Notes under the pieces: generated by a model
Databases searched by the model: none
What the model was told of the DNA's origin: nothing
The model's input: only the letters and a program-made list of their open reading frames with translations
Part shown: positions 13,499-25,059 of the stretch, one piece after another
Layout: every line of letters begins with the position of its first letter
How positions within the stretch are numbered: position 1 is the first letter of the stretch
Translations under genes and position numbers: made by a program
NCBI RefSeq assembly: GCF_001186125.1
Contig: NW_014040433.1
Span: 35,432 to 96,630 of the forward strand
DNA length: 61,199 nt
Direction of reading: 5' to 3'
Origin: Sphaeroforma arctica JP610
Taxonomy: Eukaryota; Opisthokonta; Ichthyosporea; Ichthyophonida

Positions 13499-14570
13499 CT
13501 AAGTAAAAATAGCTGGTTCCTAATAGTAGTTGCACAGTTAACGTATTTTATAAATGTAATAACGTATTACCGTTTATACTTATGATACAGGAATATGTTT
13601 AACGAATTGGATATTAACAAGAACTGAGAAATTCAATATTCTGTATATGTGACAGTACTCAGTAGAGTATGGGACTCTACTGTGGACAATTAGGTGGCTT
13701 TCCGAATATAGATTGGTTTTTCCACTGAAATTAGAATTGTACATAATATAGGAACGAGACTAATCTGACACCTGAAAATGACACTCTGGGAATCTCTAAT
13801 TAATGGGAGTACCATGAGAGAGGATCTCAGGCATGAAATGGTTGTTGGTACAAACCTATGGTGTAATTCGATACTGATCTCAGAGCAAGATAATCCACTG
13901 AGAAAAGGACAGGATCAAAGTTGTTAGAATTTAGGACAACATGGTTTTGATTCCTCCTAGCCAGCCAACTAGATATGCCCGTCTATGCATTAAATGGGAT
14001 GGGGAGCTAGGTACCAAGTGATGGGGTTTAGGTGCAGATGTATACTGCACCAGCTTGGTGTTTTGATTTGATTTTTGATTTTCTTAAGTTGGACTTAGAG
14101 GTATTTCATTGGTTAGTTTGATTGAGTGATTGTTTCGATGCGTGAAATGTAAACTATGCGTCCAATGTAGTGATATCTAGTCTTGTTAACTAAAACATAA
14201 ATAAATCTAGACCGAAGTAGTGAGTGATTAGAGCGGAATATATAGACAATAGTCCCAGTATAAAACCCCCTAATCTTTTGCTCATTACCAAAGGCTGAAG
14301 CTAAACTTATTTAACATTTTGCATTTTATCGTAATAACGGATTGTCTTGTTAACGTAAACGTCTTGGTATCGTATAGTCAGCCTAGAGGAGACCGACTTT
14401 TACACTGGGCAGAAAATCATCATATCGCTGGTTCTTATATCGGACACATTCATGTATTGCACACTTCCGCACACTGCACGTGATCTGTCGATAGGAACCC
14501 TGCTCGCATTCGATGCCATCACTATCACTTCTCACCACGAACGTATATTTGCAGATCCACATAGCTAAAA
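13499..14570 (+). repeat. 3' LTR region of Ty3-type element 2
   Basis: Noncoding DNA directly after the polypurine tract. It holds a segment shared with the flank of element 1 (CCAACTAGATATGCCCG near 13966) and a TATAAAA motif near 14259, which sits where an LTR promoter would be. The downstream end is uncertain. No matching full copy was found upstream of the element by eye. Confidence 0.5.
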
Positions 14571-14634
14571 ATTACGCTTGCTATGAATCATGGATTTATT
14601 TATTTTTGTTATTAAGGACAATTGTTCAGCTGCC

Positions 14635-15078
14635 ATGCAAGTGAACGAACACTCGCAACAGCCAACTGCAATCGTTCCCGAGCGTAGGCCATAAAGCGTA
14701 GTTGAGTATAAACTCCATATAATGTAGCATCTAGGTACCAGGAAAAGCAAAAGCTGGAACTAACACCACAGAATTCCCAAATCGGAAGTTTCAGGAAAGT
14801 CGGTATGAAACAGTGTTGCCTAGTAAGAGGAACACTCAAGTAAAAACTGAGTCCAGTGAGAAAATGCAAGTGAACGAACACTCTCAACAGCCAACTGCAA
14901 TCATTCCCGAGCGTAGGCCATAAAGCGTAGTTGAGTATAAACTCCATATAATGTAGCATCTAGGTACCAGGAAAAGCAAAAGCTGGAACTAACACCACAG
15001 AATTCCCAAATCAGGAGTTTCAGGAAAGTCGATAGGAAACAGTGTTGCCTAGTAAGAGGAACACCCAAGTAAAAACTT
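14635..15078 (+). repeat. Tandem pair (about 229 bp period) of an LTR-like relic
   Basis: Copy one covers 14635-14863 and copy two 14864 to about 15078. They differ at only a few positions. Each contains TGTAGCATCTAGGTACCAG and, 130 or so bases later, an ACTCAAGTAAAAACTGAGTCC-like segment. Both signatures recur, in the same order, at 20262-20460 in front of Ty3-type element 3. The pair therefore looks like duplicated LTR fragments of that family. The near-identity of the two copies points to a recent local duplication. Confidence 0.75.
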
Positions 15079-15206
15079 ACAATAAGTAGTGAAGAGAGAC
15101 AGGAATACACGAATGTGTGGAGGAGACGACAAGCAGGACCTCCAGCGAGGCTACGAATAGTGAGTGTACCAGACACACCGAGGTTTTGGGGACATGGCCA
15201 TGACGA

Positions 15207-15638
15207 GGAAATGAACGAAGAACATTGGACAGGGGAAGCTTGCTATGGACAAGGTAAGTCGCTATGGATAACAAGGAGACGTGCAACAATACACTGAAAT
15301 ATAGGTGGAATCTATAGGCAGATGAGTGTTGCTAGGAAGGTGTGAACATTAGGAATGAACAAATATGAAGTAATGTACATGAGGGGTGTGATAAGGGATC
15401 AGTAGATTTTAGTGGTACGTATGGAAATGAACGAAGAACATTGGACAGGGGAAGCTTGCTATGGACAAGGTAAGTCGCTATGGATAACAAGGAGACGTGC
15501 AACAATACACTGAAATATAGGTGGAATCTATAGGCAGATGAGTGTTGCTAGGAAGGTGTGAACATTAGGAATGAACAAATATGAAGTAGTGTACATGAGG
15601 GGTGTGATAAGGGATCAGTAGATTTTAGTGGTACGTAT
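15207..15638 (+). repeat. Near-perfect 216 bp tandem duplication
   Basis: Copy one is 15207-15422 and copy two is 15423-15638. The unit begins GGAAATGAACGAAG and ends GTGGTACGTAT. I see one clear difference between the copies (TAATG versus TAGTG near the end). There is no convincing gene in either. The copies lie between the LTR-like pair and the Gag-like frame, so the unit is probably untranslated leader of the same retroelement fragment. Such closeness indicates a very young duplication, or a collapsed or duplicated assembly read. Confidence 0.9.
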
Positions 15639-16086
15639 ATGGAAGTGAAGCATTGTGTATTGGCCTCGTATAAGTGTAACATGCGATAGCGACTAGTTAT
15701 GAGCAGCATAAGTGTAGAAGTAGAGGTATGAGAAGAATACCACAAAATTCGACATGAGACACGTAATAGCATCACATTGTGGAACATGCGCGACAGAACA
15801 GCTGTCAGCGAAGAAGTAAGAGGAGCAAGAGATGCAGGATGGATGGAATAGAGAAAGAATAGGTAGACAACACGTACGGTCGGGACTAGAATAAGTAATA
15901 GATAGAACGAGTATGTATACAGATGAAGCACGTGCGACAATAGGGGGAGCATGACACGTGCGACCAAAGGGGGGGCATGAGTCTAAAGCAAAGAGTGATG
16001 AATGAGAGTTACTCCATGCAATTAATCTGCACGAGGAGTAGTGAGTCCATGGGCTCTGGGAATAGGCAGTTGTAATTGAGAAGTAT

Positions 16087-17103
16087 ATGTGTGTCAAGAG
16101 AGGTTATCTGAGGACCAGCGAGGGGGGGGCAGACAAACCAGTTCGGGCGAATCAGACAATGCTGCAGCAAGCCCTAGTGACTCACCAGAACCGGTTGAGA
16201 CAAGGCGAGAGTTCAGCACCGCCGAGCGAAAGCAACGAGTCGTCCCCTCCGAGCGCCCACACCTGGCGAGGTAGTGATAGGGGACAGGAGCGTCAGAATG
16301 ACGGCGGCAGGGTTCTACACCAACAAGGACAGACTCGACCTCGTCAGAAGCGACGCCCTTACCGTCAGAGCCGTCAACACGGGAGCAATGCGCAATCCAA
16401 GACGGATCAGCTACTGCAGAAACAGCAAAAATTGCTGGATAGATATGAGCAGCGGCTGCAACACCTTCAGCGGCAGGCAGAGAGACCTCGAGGAGGTCCG
16501 ACCACTATTTCTCCAGATCAGGGCCAAGAGGAGAGTATTAGTACCAGTCAGCCGCCGGAGCCAGTTGGGGAAAATGAACGTTTAGAGTTCAGGATTCCAG
16601 GCAGTGCGGCTAGATACGGAGTCGGATACCAAGCCCCAGCCCAAGGGATGGGACCTCAAGACTCAGATACACCACGGGCAGCGATCTCCCTACAAGATTC
16701 TGCACATGCGCAGCAAAGAGCAGCACAAGACCCTCATGGGCCGGAGGCGCTGGATAACCGTCGTGATCGATTATCCGAGACGGTTCATTCTCAGCAACAG
16801 AATCGACGATTCGAGGCGGAGGCACTACGAGACTCGATAACCGAACACACGGTGTTATCGACCCCTACGACACAGGTATCCTCACCAACGGCTGGTGACA
16901 AGGTGACCCCTCCGAGACCGGAATGTATTGCGGCGGATCGCCAAGCGCTTCATGCACGGATGCTCCGACTATCGGAAGAATTGTGCAGAGCGGTTGAGGC
17001 AGACGAGGTAAATCGTTTCCTATTGTCGTATCTTTCCAGCCATTCTCATACTCTACGAGTGGCTTGCAAAAATACTAAGACGCCTATAAAGAGATTCGTA
17101 TAA
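16087..17103 (+). CDS. 338-codon Gln/Arg-rich frame, probably a Gag-like fragment of a Ty3-type element
   Basis: This is a single uninterrupted 338-codon frame. It is rich in Gln, Arg, Ser and Pro, with a predicted coiled-coil segment near residues 105-138 (LLQKQQKLLDRYEQRLQHLQ) and a helical C-terminal part. I see no catalytic motif. The start region (a G-rich run followed by ACAAACC and a Ser/Pro-rich segment) resembles the start of the Gag region of element 3 near 23540, and LTR-like DNA lies upstream at 14635-15078. I infer a 5' fragment (LTR, leader, Gag start) of an element of that family; no Pol follows. A host gene cannot be excluded. A second open frame overlaps at 16089-16274. Confidence 0.4.
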   Translation: MCVKRGYLRTSEGGADKPVRANQTMLQQALVTHQNRLRQGESSAPPSESNESSPPSAHTWRGSDRGQERQNDGGRVLHQQGQTRPRQKRRPYRQSRQHGSNAQSKTDQLLQKQQKLLDRYEQRLQHLQRQAERPRGGPTTISPDQGQEESISTSQPPEPVGENERLEFRIPGSAARYGVGYQAPAQGMGPQDSDTPRAAISLQDSAHAQQRAAQDPHGPEALDNRRDRLSETVHSQQQNRRFEAEALRDSITEHTVLSTPTTQVSSPTAGDKVTPPRPECIAADRQALHARMLRLSEELCRAVEADEVNRFLLSYLSSHSHTLRVACKNTKTPIKRFV

Positions 17104-20100
17104 GGACGTGTGTATCTGTATTGCTAGTGAGCTGGTCAGAATCCCTTAAATGTATTCGAACGGAAACCTTTTTGTTTTTATTAATTTTAAGGTCAACATA
17201 TAATCATCCACATCATAGAACAATTTATTCACAGAGAAAGAGTTTCGTTATATTCTGTTAATGTGGTGGTTGTAATTTGCCCTTTCAAATTTATATACCG
17301 AACTGTACAGGCATTGTGATCTAAATAAAGTTGATAAGTGGTGATTGAAACGTATATCAAATTAATTTTCCTAAATCTGGTGTGCAATAAACGGCAAAGA
17401 CATCTGAAAAATTCTTATCGAGCTTGTTCTCTGTATCAGATCGGGACTCGAGAATATATTCCACGCGCTCCCAACATGATGGGTTCGGTTGTGCTAATTT
17501 CTAATTTTATTGTACGCAGTTTTTCAGAGATATTGAAAGCATTGATCATGTTCTAATTCGCGATACCAGAGCTTACCCCGAAATCGAAGTTGGACCACGA
17601 ATGCAGTTGATTGACAATAAACACGTGGTTAGACCTTATTTATAGACACGGCGAAAATGAAAGAAATTGGTAAAGGCTTAATATTCAAGGCCAGGAATTT
17701 GATCACAAGGTTAAGCAGAAAGACTTCACAAAGGTCGAATGGAACAAAAATTGCAGTTAGCTCACTCTTTCTCAATTCGCCATTTTTCAATAAGATTGTT
17801 TTCTCTACCTTCAGTCGCATCTGCTACTCCATCTCGTACCTGTATAGGTCTTTACAGTGTGTAACCACGATCTAATCTATTCAGATGCATGAATCACTGG
17901 TATATGTACTGAATTGAGTAAACCTCCTTTTTATGCACAGGCCCTATAATTTAAGAAATACTATATGTTGCATGTATGCTTACCGTGCTACTGTGTAATC
18001 TATTTTTATCTTGATTATTACCTTGACCCAAGTTTATCATTCTAGTTTGGTGCTCGCTTCGTAGGCCTACGATATAAGATAACGCTGCTTTTACATAGTC
18101 TTTCAAGCCTCCACCTGTTTCTTCTACAGTTGAATTTGTTAACCGTGAGCCACGTTAAATACCTGCATTTTGTATATAAACAATGTAGTTACTTGTTGTG
18201 CCCCTCAATGGCTAGAATAATGTGGAAACGAGCTACACTCTATTGTTCCCTTTCACAAAAACACAGACTTGTCTCTTCGGCAACTGACAACTGATGAAAT
18301 AGCTAGGCATACAAGCATTGATGGCAGCCAATCGAACAATGTTAAATTGCTGTAGCCTATTCCTGTATTGAAGATCGTCAAAGGGGAAATATTTCGATAC
18401 ATGCAGCATTTAATACGTGTTAAGTAGCAACAAGACGTTATAGATCTTATCTATGTACCTTCTAAAAAGTATGAAGAATTGCTATACCAGATCGTTCTAT
18501 GTGCGGAAAGTACTATTTTAATGCAATCCAGTAAATAAGTCGTTTGTATGCTACTATGCCACCTCATAAACAAGTACTAATTTCAATTCACTATTGATAT
18601 ATGGTTATCGTATTCAATAATGATCACAACCATGACTAAAAATGCGTGTACAAAACTGTATTCACTTGTGAAATCAATCACGGTTTAAAGCGACAATGCT
18701 GGCACGTTCTCCGCGATCGAGAACTTCAATAACCGACTCTATGTATTGTACACGTTGCAAATTTTGGCAAAAGACTTACTGTATGCTGAGGGGGTGGGGG
18801 GGGGACGGACTAGAGCTCGATGGACTTCTAGTATGCACAAACGAGCTTGTGCACACGAACAGATGCATGGACGACTATGGTGTATGTCTACACAGATAGG
18901 GTCAAAAAGAAAAGAGAAGGTAGGCAAAATGCTGGCGTAGAGCTGTACCACATTGTTGTGGTACACATGAACACCATTCACACGAGTACATTTTAAAATA
19001 TTTACAGCATACCGATTAATACAGGATAAACGATGGGGGAACTTAGCACTGCGAATTGGAACTCGCGACATACATGACAAAATCCTCAATAAGAAAATAT
19101 GACTCCCCCGCCTCCCCACCACCCCTCCCAAATGTAGAAGACTATGTACTGGTCCCATTAAGAAGAAGTGTTTGGGCGGAACGGTGGAGATGCTAAGCAA
19201 AGAAGGCAAAAATATGCATTCTAAGATGAAACTGGTTCAATAAAGGTATAGTTGTCATGTGTGCTATTCGAGAACTCGTAGATTAGAACTCGAAGATTTG
19301 AAAAAGCTGCGATAATATCGTAACAATATTATGCGTGAATCTAAATCCAAACATCTACAACAGTAAGGTGTTTGCCGGACAGCCAGAGATAACATAAAAG
19401 TGTATATTGATCAATATGCAGGTTGCCCCTGAAATGGGAGTATTGCTCACAAAATGGTTCAAGCAGTGTATGGAGAATGCAATCAAAATATCAAATGAGA
19501 AAGCACAAGACAATTGGATGAAGACTGAACAGAAAGTATATATGCACAGTTGAGATATACAAATCAGCCTAAACCATAGCCGCTGTGTCTTTAAAAGCCA
19601 CATTCGGGCCTGGGCATTAGCAGTGTACATGATTCTTTCATACTACCTATCAACCTATGCGGCAAAACTCAAGCGAAGGTGATAAAGGCTACATCCTCTT
19701 CGAAACATACCAAGCTATGCGTACAAAACACATTCCCAAATGGCAGTATAGCAATAGTGGAGGGTAGAGAGCAAATAACAAGCAGTGCATCAACACAAGA
19801 GTGAGAATAGCAAGCAGCAACACGTGAGAGAGAACACCAAACAGAAACACTTGGGAGAGAGCAACAAGTCAAGTGGGCCAACATCAGTCTGCAGTACCAA
19901 AAAGAAATTTAATCAATACCACACCACATGCAATATTAACCACGAATGGAAGAAACAGTTGTATATTTAAAAACATTTTGTACGATAAAAAATAGCCTTT
20001 ATCAAGCACAGGAAGAGCAATTCTACCTAACAGTAAGCTGGGTTCCATCAACTGTTTTAAAAATAAACCAGATGTACGTCCCACCCATAACATCGAGTGA

Positions 20101-20257
20101 ACCCGATTTGAAGTGCGTAGGAAAACTTGCCTACTAAATAAGTTTTTATTGTGTACCTGCATGTGTATTGTATACATACTTGCTCTATAGACATACTGGC
20201 GGAGAACGTATTGAATAACTCGATAGAAGTAAATAAACGACGAGGACAAGGTGCAAT
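17104..20257. other. 3.1 kb with no supported gene
   Basis: AT-rich DNA with only short frames that have no recognisable motif and poor coding character. The longest, on the minus strand at 18739-19209, spans a G-rich tract (18789-18803) and a C-rich tract (19104-19130) and looks accidental. A small perfect hairpin (8 bp arms, 18945-18952 and 18957-18964) is present. Nothing here supports an RNA gene or a protein-coding gene. Confidence 0.6.
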
Positions 20258-20560
20258 GGTGTAGCATCTAGGGACCAGATTATCAACAAGCCAATACAAA
20301 TCCCAAAACCTCATAATAATCAAATATTGAGTTTTGAAATTAGGATTCAAATATTTCTGATATTAGAGTCATCTGAAAAATAAACAGTAGAACCGGCAAG
20401 CTATACAGGGACTCCGCGTGTGAGAGAAACACTCAAGTATAAAACCTGAGTCTAGTGAAATAGAAAACACAAATAAAGACTCGGTTCGATTATCTCAGAC
20501 TGGGACTTTTCCTAGCTGAGATAACCGTGCTTGAGAAGCGGTCTATTGTACCCTTTGGCT
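20258..20560 (+). repeat. LTR-like 5' segment of element 3
   Basis: The segment starts near TGTAGCATCTAGGGACCAG and contains ACTCAAGTATAAAACCTGAG, a TATA-box context. A bulged inverted repeat follows (20482-20498 with 20515-20526), as does an AATAAA near 20472. The first two signatures recur in the duplicated relic at 14635-15078. The exact end is unknown. Confidence 0.5.
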
Positions 20561-23468
20561 CGTACTTTTCAGCTACTCTCCATACGCTACATTTTTTTTA
20601 ACAATATCCTTACTTAGATAAGTCAGATAGAAACAAACCTCACTTAAGGTGAGAAACTAGTAGTGTTTTGAGCAGAAAGAGGTCAGTTAAAAACCTCACA
20701 CAAATTACTGTATTCAGCGTTAAGCAAGTATAATCCATAAAGAAGCAGTGACGGAGCTCCAGACCGTAACAAGGCGAAACCGGGAGACTACCAGTGAGTC
20801 TGAGAAACAAGTGGGTCGGAGGAAATTAGAAGCTGGACCCCAGAAACAGGCAAGAAGCGGTCCCATGAAATCTCTGGTATCCGAGAAGGAGTAGGGTAAG
20901 GTTTGGGGGAGTTTCAGTGCCGTCTAGTGACAAATAGAAGAGAAACCACCCAAAAGTGTCAAGGTGATGAGTTCTTCAATGTTGAGATATTCTGTGTGAA
21001 AATTGTGGAGTGCCACTGTGATTTTCAAATAAGAAAATTTTAGTAGGTTAGAACACCCCACTAAGGAAATGAAGAAAGACTAGTAAACGTACCCGACAGT
21101 CCAGATAGGGATAGAACAGGCAGGCACACCCAACCAACAGTGGTGGGAGGAATAAGGTGAGGTTCAGTGAGTAGAATCGCACTTATAGACAAAAGCATAG
21201 AAAGAAGACAGTCAACATTTCGATAAGAAACGCACGTAGGCATCCAATTCGCAATAATACAGGTGAGGATTCTAATTTGGTCTGCTTATGTAGATTGGCA
21301 AGTGTACTACTGCAAGTAAAGAGAAACTAGAACACAGAATACACAAGGTTTTCTTAGCCTATCCTCTAGAAACACAGAGAGGGCATCAAATTCATGAGCA
21401 ATCGATGAGACCACCAAATTTAGCTCAAAAAAGGGAATGCTGACTATCACACCTAATACTACAAGTACAGAGCAATCAAGGAAGAGTGAATACCAAGACT
21501 CTCTTTATACCAAGAACATCAGTATCCTAGTTTGGGACCAGAAGTTTACAAATATACGTGGGTCAGCGGATGAAATTACCTCAAATGACGTGTAACAGAA
21601 CATCTCTGGACAATCATACCACAGGTGGCTACCAACGTATAACAGAACATATATCACGACTACAAAGAGAAGTATAACAAACGCTTGAACATACAAAGGT
21701 TGTAAGGCGTAAAATTCAAGTGATAAGTCAAGGTCGAATCCTCAACATCTCATAGTAGCATAACATTGACAAATAATAGAAAGTAGTACACATGCTTCAT
21801 GGAAGACAATAGCACGAGATTTATAACACATGACTAATGAATGATACACGTCAAGTGATACAACATTTAGCATGATAAAATCAAAAGCACCAGTGTGGCT
21901 TGCAACCAGAAGACACATAAGCATTGAGACATCACATCCAAGTGACATTAAAAACACAAGACACAAAATAGCAAATCACAAACAAACAGTTTGAAATAAC
22001 ATAATCACAATCTGACAATGCAACCACAGTACAGTTGATCAAGAACAACAAAAAACCTGATCGAGCACGCTAAGAGCTCAATAGATAAAAAAATTACTAG
22101 AGCATCAAGATTACTAGTTGGGGCTCATAGCAACAGCAAGAAAGTAACCGACGAAAATCCAAGATACATAATAAGTGTAACATGCGGATAACAAACACAC
22201 CGAGTAATATCTAGCTAAGGGTGCACCACTACAAAAAGATACTGAAACAACATATGCGCAGGCGCATTCGCACACAATTCAGGTAATAACACTTTAAATG
22301 GAAGAGGTATTGATCACAAGACTACTCTACAGTGTGCAACACAATGACACAAAAAGACAAACATAGGTTAGACGAACCCACAATTCAATGGGGTCGGCAA
22401 ACACACCAAACATAGATGCGAATCAAAAGTCACACATGTTAGAAAAGTGGGCTACCTAAGTGATATTCAGTTAGTAAACAGTTCGTGAGACTCGGAAGTG
22501 AATTCAGTTCACTAACCACAATAAAAGCGACTAAAAGGACCACAAAGTAGACACACAGGTGCTAATCATCTGAAGTAATATCTCAAGTGTATACAGCACA
22601 TCCACATACCACAGGAACACGATCAAACGATTCACATACAAGTCAAATAGATCGTCGTCAATACAAGTAAGTTCGGTATGAAACAGAGTATCAAGGGTGA
22701 TGCCAATAAGACCGAACAGAAAAGTGGGCTACCTAAGTGATATTCAGTTAGTAAACAGTTCGTGAGACTCGGAAGTGAATTCAGTTCACTAACCACAATA
22801 AAAGCGACTAAGAGGACCACAAAGTAGACACACAGGTGCTAATCATCTGAAGTAATATCTCAAGTGTAAACAGCACATCCACATATCACAGGAACACGAT
22901 CAAACGATTCACATACCCACAAAGTAGACACACAGGTGCTAATCATCTGAAGTAATATCTCAAGTGTAAACAGCACATCAACATACCACAGGAACACGAT
23001 CAAACGATTCACATACAAGTCAAATAGATCGTCGTCAATACAAGTAAGTTCGGTATGAAACAGAGTATCAAGGGTGATGCCAATAAGACCGAACTTCAAA
23101 GGTGACGTCATTAGGACCAAACATCTAATTAAAATCGTGTGAGAAATATTTTCGCACATGACGAAATAAGTTCAAATAAGTCCACACGTGACGGAATAAG
23201 CCGAACCTACAAACACCGTTTACACCTCCCCAATCACAGGAAGGAACGCAACAAGATACCGCACAACACAGAACGGTGAGCACTTCCAACGGAAGTGCAG
23301 CAAAGCGAGACCACAATAAAAGTAAGTGAGATAAATTCAAATTTTATACATTTTTTTGTACAAATTACTAGCAAAGACAAAGCGGGTGAAGCGCGCATTC
23401 GCACAGAATATAGCACGAGTCGCTACTAATAACCTGAAATACCCACACATCAACACATATATCTCAAG
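20561..23468 (+). other. Noncoding leader region of element 3
   Basis: About 2.9 kb rich in A and C, with only short frames on both strands. It includes the 277 bp tandem duplication at 22441-23094. Its position between the LTR-like segment and the Gag start suggests an unusually long untranslated leader, or unrelated DNA inserted there. No gene is supported. Confidence 0.45.
22441..23094 (+). repeat. 277 bp tandem duplication with a nested 100 bp duplication
   Basis: Copy one spans 22441-22717. Copy two starts at 22718 and is near-identical up to 22916. At 22917 the sequence steps back 100 bases (to the CCACAAAGTAGAC of 22817) and runs on to about 23094, completing the unit. Copies differ at only a few bases. 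The structure records two successive slippage or unequal-exchange events. Confidence 0.88.
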
Positions 23469-24735
23469 ATGCCAACGGCAACCAGAGCAGGCGTGTATGG
23501 TCGTGAAGAGGGTGGCGCTGGCGCGGACGATGCGGGTGACAGCCCAGCAGGGGGGACAAACCCAGGCAGTAGCTCAAGCCAACCAACACCGGGGGAGGGG
23601 CACCCATACAAGCTTCAGCAATGCGTTTACAAATAGACAAAAGCATCTGTCAAGGCAACTATGTCCTGGTGAGTAGGTTTGTAGCCAAATTGGAACAAAC
23701 AGCACCGATATCTATCGAGTCTACACAAGGTGAGAGTAGGCATAGACGATCAACAGCCAGAACGACGCATGCCAATCGTCGATGCATAACTCACAGAAGA
23801 AGATACGATTTAGCTATCAATGAGTGTGGTGATGACGAGGAGGACGAACTAATACAAATCAGTCAGTGCATCAGTGAGTTATAACTCATGCGTTCACGCT
23901 TAGGCGATAGGATCAATGAACCTACACTTTAACTACTAAAAACCTCAGGATTTTCCGAAGTTACCCCGAGACAGTTATTTCAAAACGAAAAAATGTGGAG
24001 ATATTATAGAGTTTACTACGCGATGCAGAGATCTATTCTTAGCCAAGTCTGTGTCATCATGTTCGTACCCAGCGCGCGAGATATCTATTAGACTCCATTG
24101 ATACAACGGAGACGACCAAGGGGGTGCCCAATGAGTTACGATACTCTGAAACACAGATGACCAAGCACTACAAGGACCCTGAACAATTGAATAGAATCAT
24201 TATTGTCAGCCTCAGACACCATCCAGTAGAGAATCTGTTAGAGAAGTTTCTCAATGACATGCAGAATAAGACATTGAACGTGGAGGTGCACACAGAGCGA
24301 TTGCATCGAACAATGCAAGTGTTAGAAGAGTGTTACCGCAACTCGGACAAAGAGACTATACACACGCAAAATCCTCAAGATCAGGCACTTACGTACTACG
24401 GACAACAGAAGAAAGTGGACGTCATCATCAAAGCAGACAAACTGCCTGATGAAAGTGAAGGTCACTTATCCGATATGAAACACACCACGTTTTACTCTCC
24501 TACTGAAGCAATCATAAGAGTAGCGGCTAAAGTACAGGCAGAGCGTTTGTACAGAGAGCGTAAGAAACGCAACTCGCAGCCAGTCACACGCAGCCAGTCT
24601 CAGAACGGCACAACCACTGCGACCAAACCTGAAACGTCACAAACCAGAGAAAGGCGCACCGAAACAAACCAAGCCAATAGGACAAACTCAAGAGAAGTGA
24701 GAGGCGCGCGAAGAGCGTGCATGTCCTTATTGTAA
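23469..24735 (+). pseudogene. Gag part of Ty3-type element 3
   Basis: The region starts at ATG 23469 (MPTATRAGVY). A Gly/Ser/Pro-rich beginning is followed by an acidic patch. Then comes a helical, charged segment (24124-24560) that resembles a capsid-like core, and a Gln/Arg/Thr-rich basic tail. I see no clear CCHC knuckle. It is a fossil with several breaks. Confidence 0.6.
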
Positions 24736-25059
24736 GGTGATGCCAGTCCCACATCGTTCCAGTCTATGTCTCATGAAGGCATCGAATCAGACCAAACAGG
24801 CTGGGGAGCGTGTCAAGAACGATGTGCAACTAGCAAGACTGTCCATCACCTCCGGAAAGGTAGAAGACATCACAGATGGCGATGAGTCCTGCAACAACTG
24901 GTGGGAGGAAGCAAACATGATTGACCTGGCTGACAGGCTTAATGTACATACAGATGAAGAAATGTTGTTAATACATGCATATGATATAAATTACCAACCT
25001 TTATCCTTACTTCCCGCACCACGAGACCAACGCTTGCACTTTGACACGTACAAAATGGC

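Larger units (their letters stand above)
6427..14570 (+). mobile_element. Ty3/Gypsy-type LTR retrotransposon fossil (element 2), internal region plus 3' LTR region
   Basis: This is the most complete retroelement in the window. Parts: Gag (6427-9230) with a Cys/His-rich domain (9055-9212), protease (9280-9560, DPG motif), reverse transcriptase (9830-10500, YIDD box), RNase H (10650-11030), methyltransferase-like domain (11040-11330, NPPW), integrase (11880-12700, D,D-35-E) and a basic, chromodomain-like tail (12960-13317). A 15-base G run at 13484-13498 is the likely polypurine tract. The 3' LTR region follows, with a TATAAAA box near 14259. The downstream limit is approximate. The element is broken, with about eight to ten interruptions, but long uninterrupted stretches remain, which suggests moderate age. 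It lies directly behind element 1 in the same orientation. Confidence 0.94.

Noticed and set aside
15548-16097. Overlapping minus-strand frames of 134 and 139 codons
   Set aside because: Both overlap each other and the 216 bp tandem duplication in retroelement leader-like DNA, with no recognisable protein features.
18739-19209. 156-codon minus-strand frame
   Set aside because: No motif, odd composition, spans G-rich and C-rich tracts, and has no supporting splice or neighbour context.
19884-20350. Minus-strand frames of 97 and 127 codons at the LTR-like segment
   Set aside because: Antisense to LTR-like sequence and without family features.
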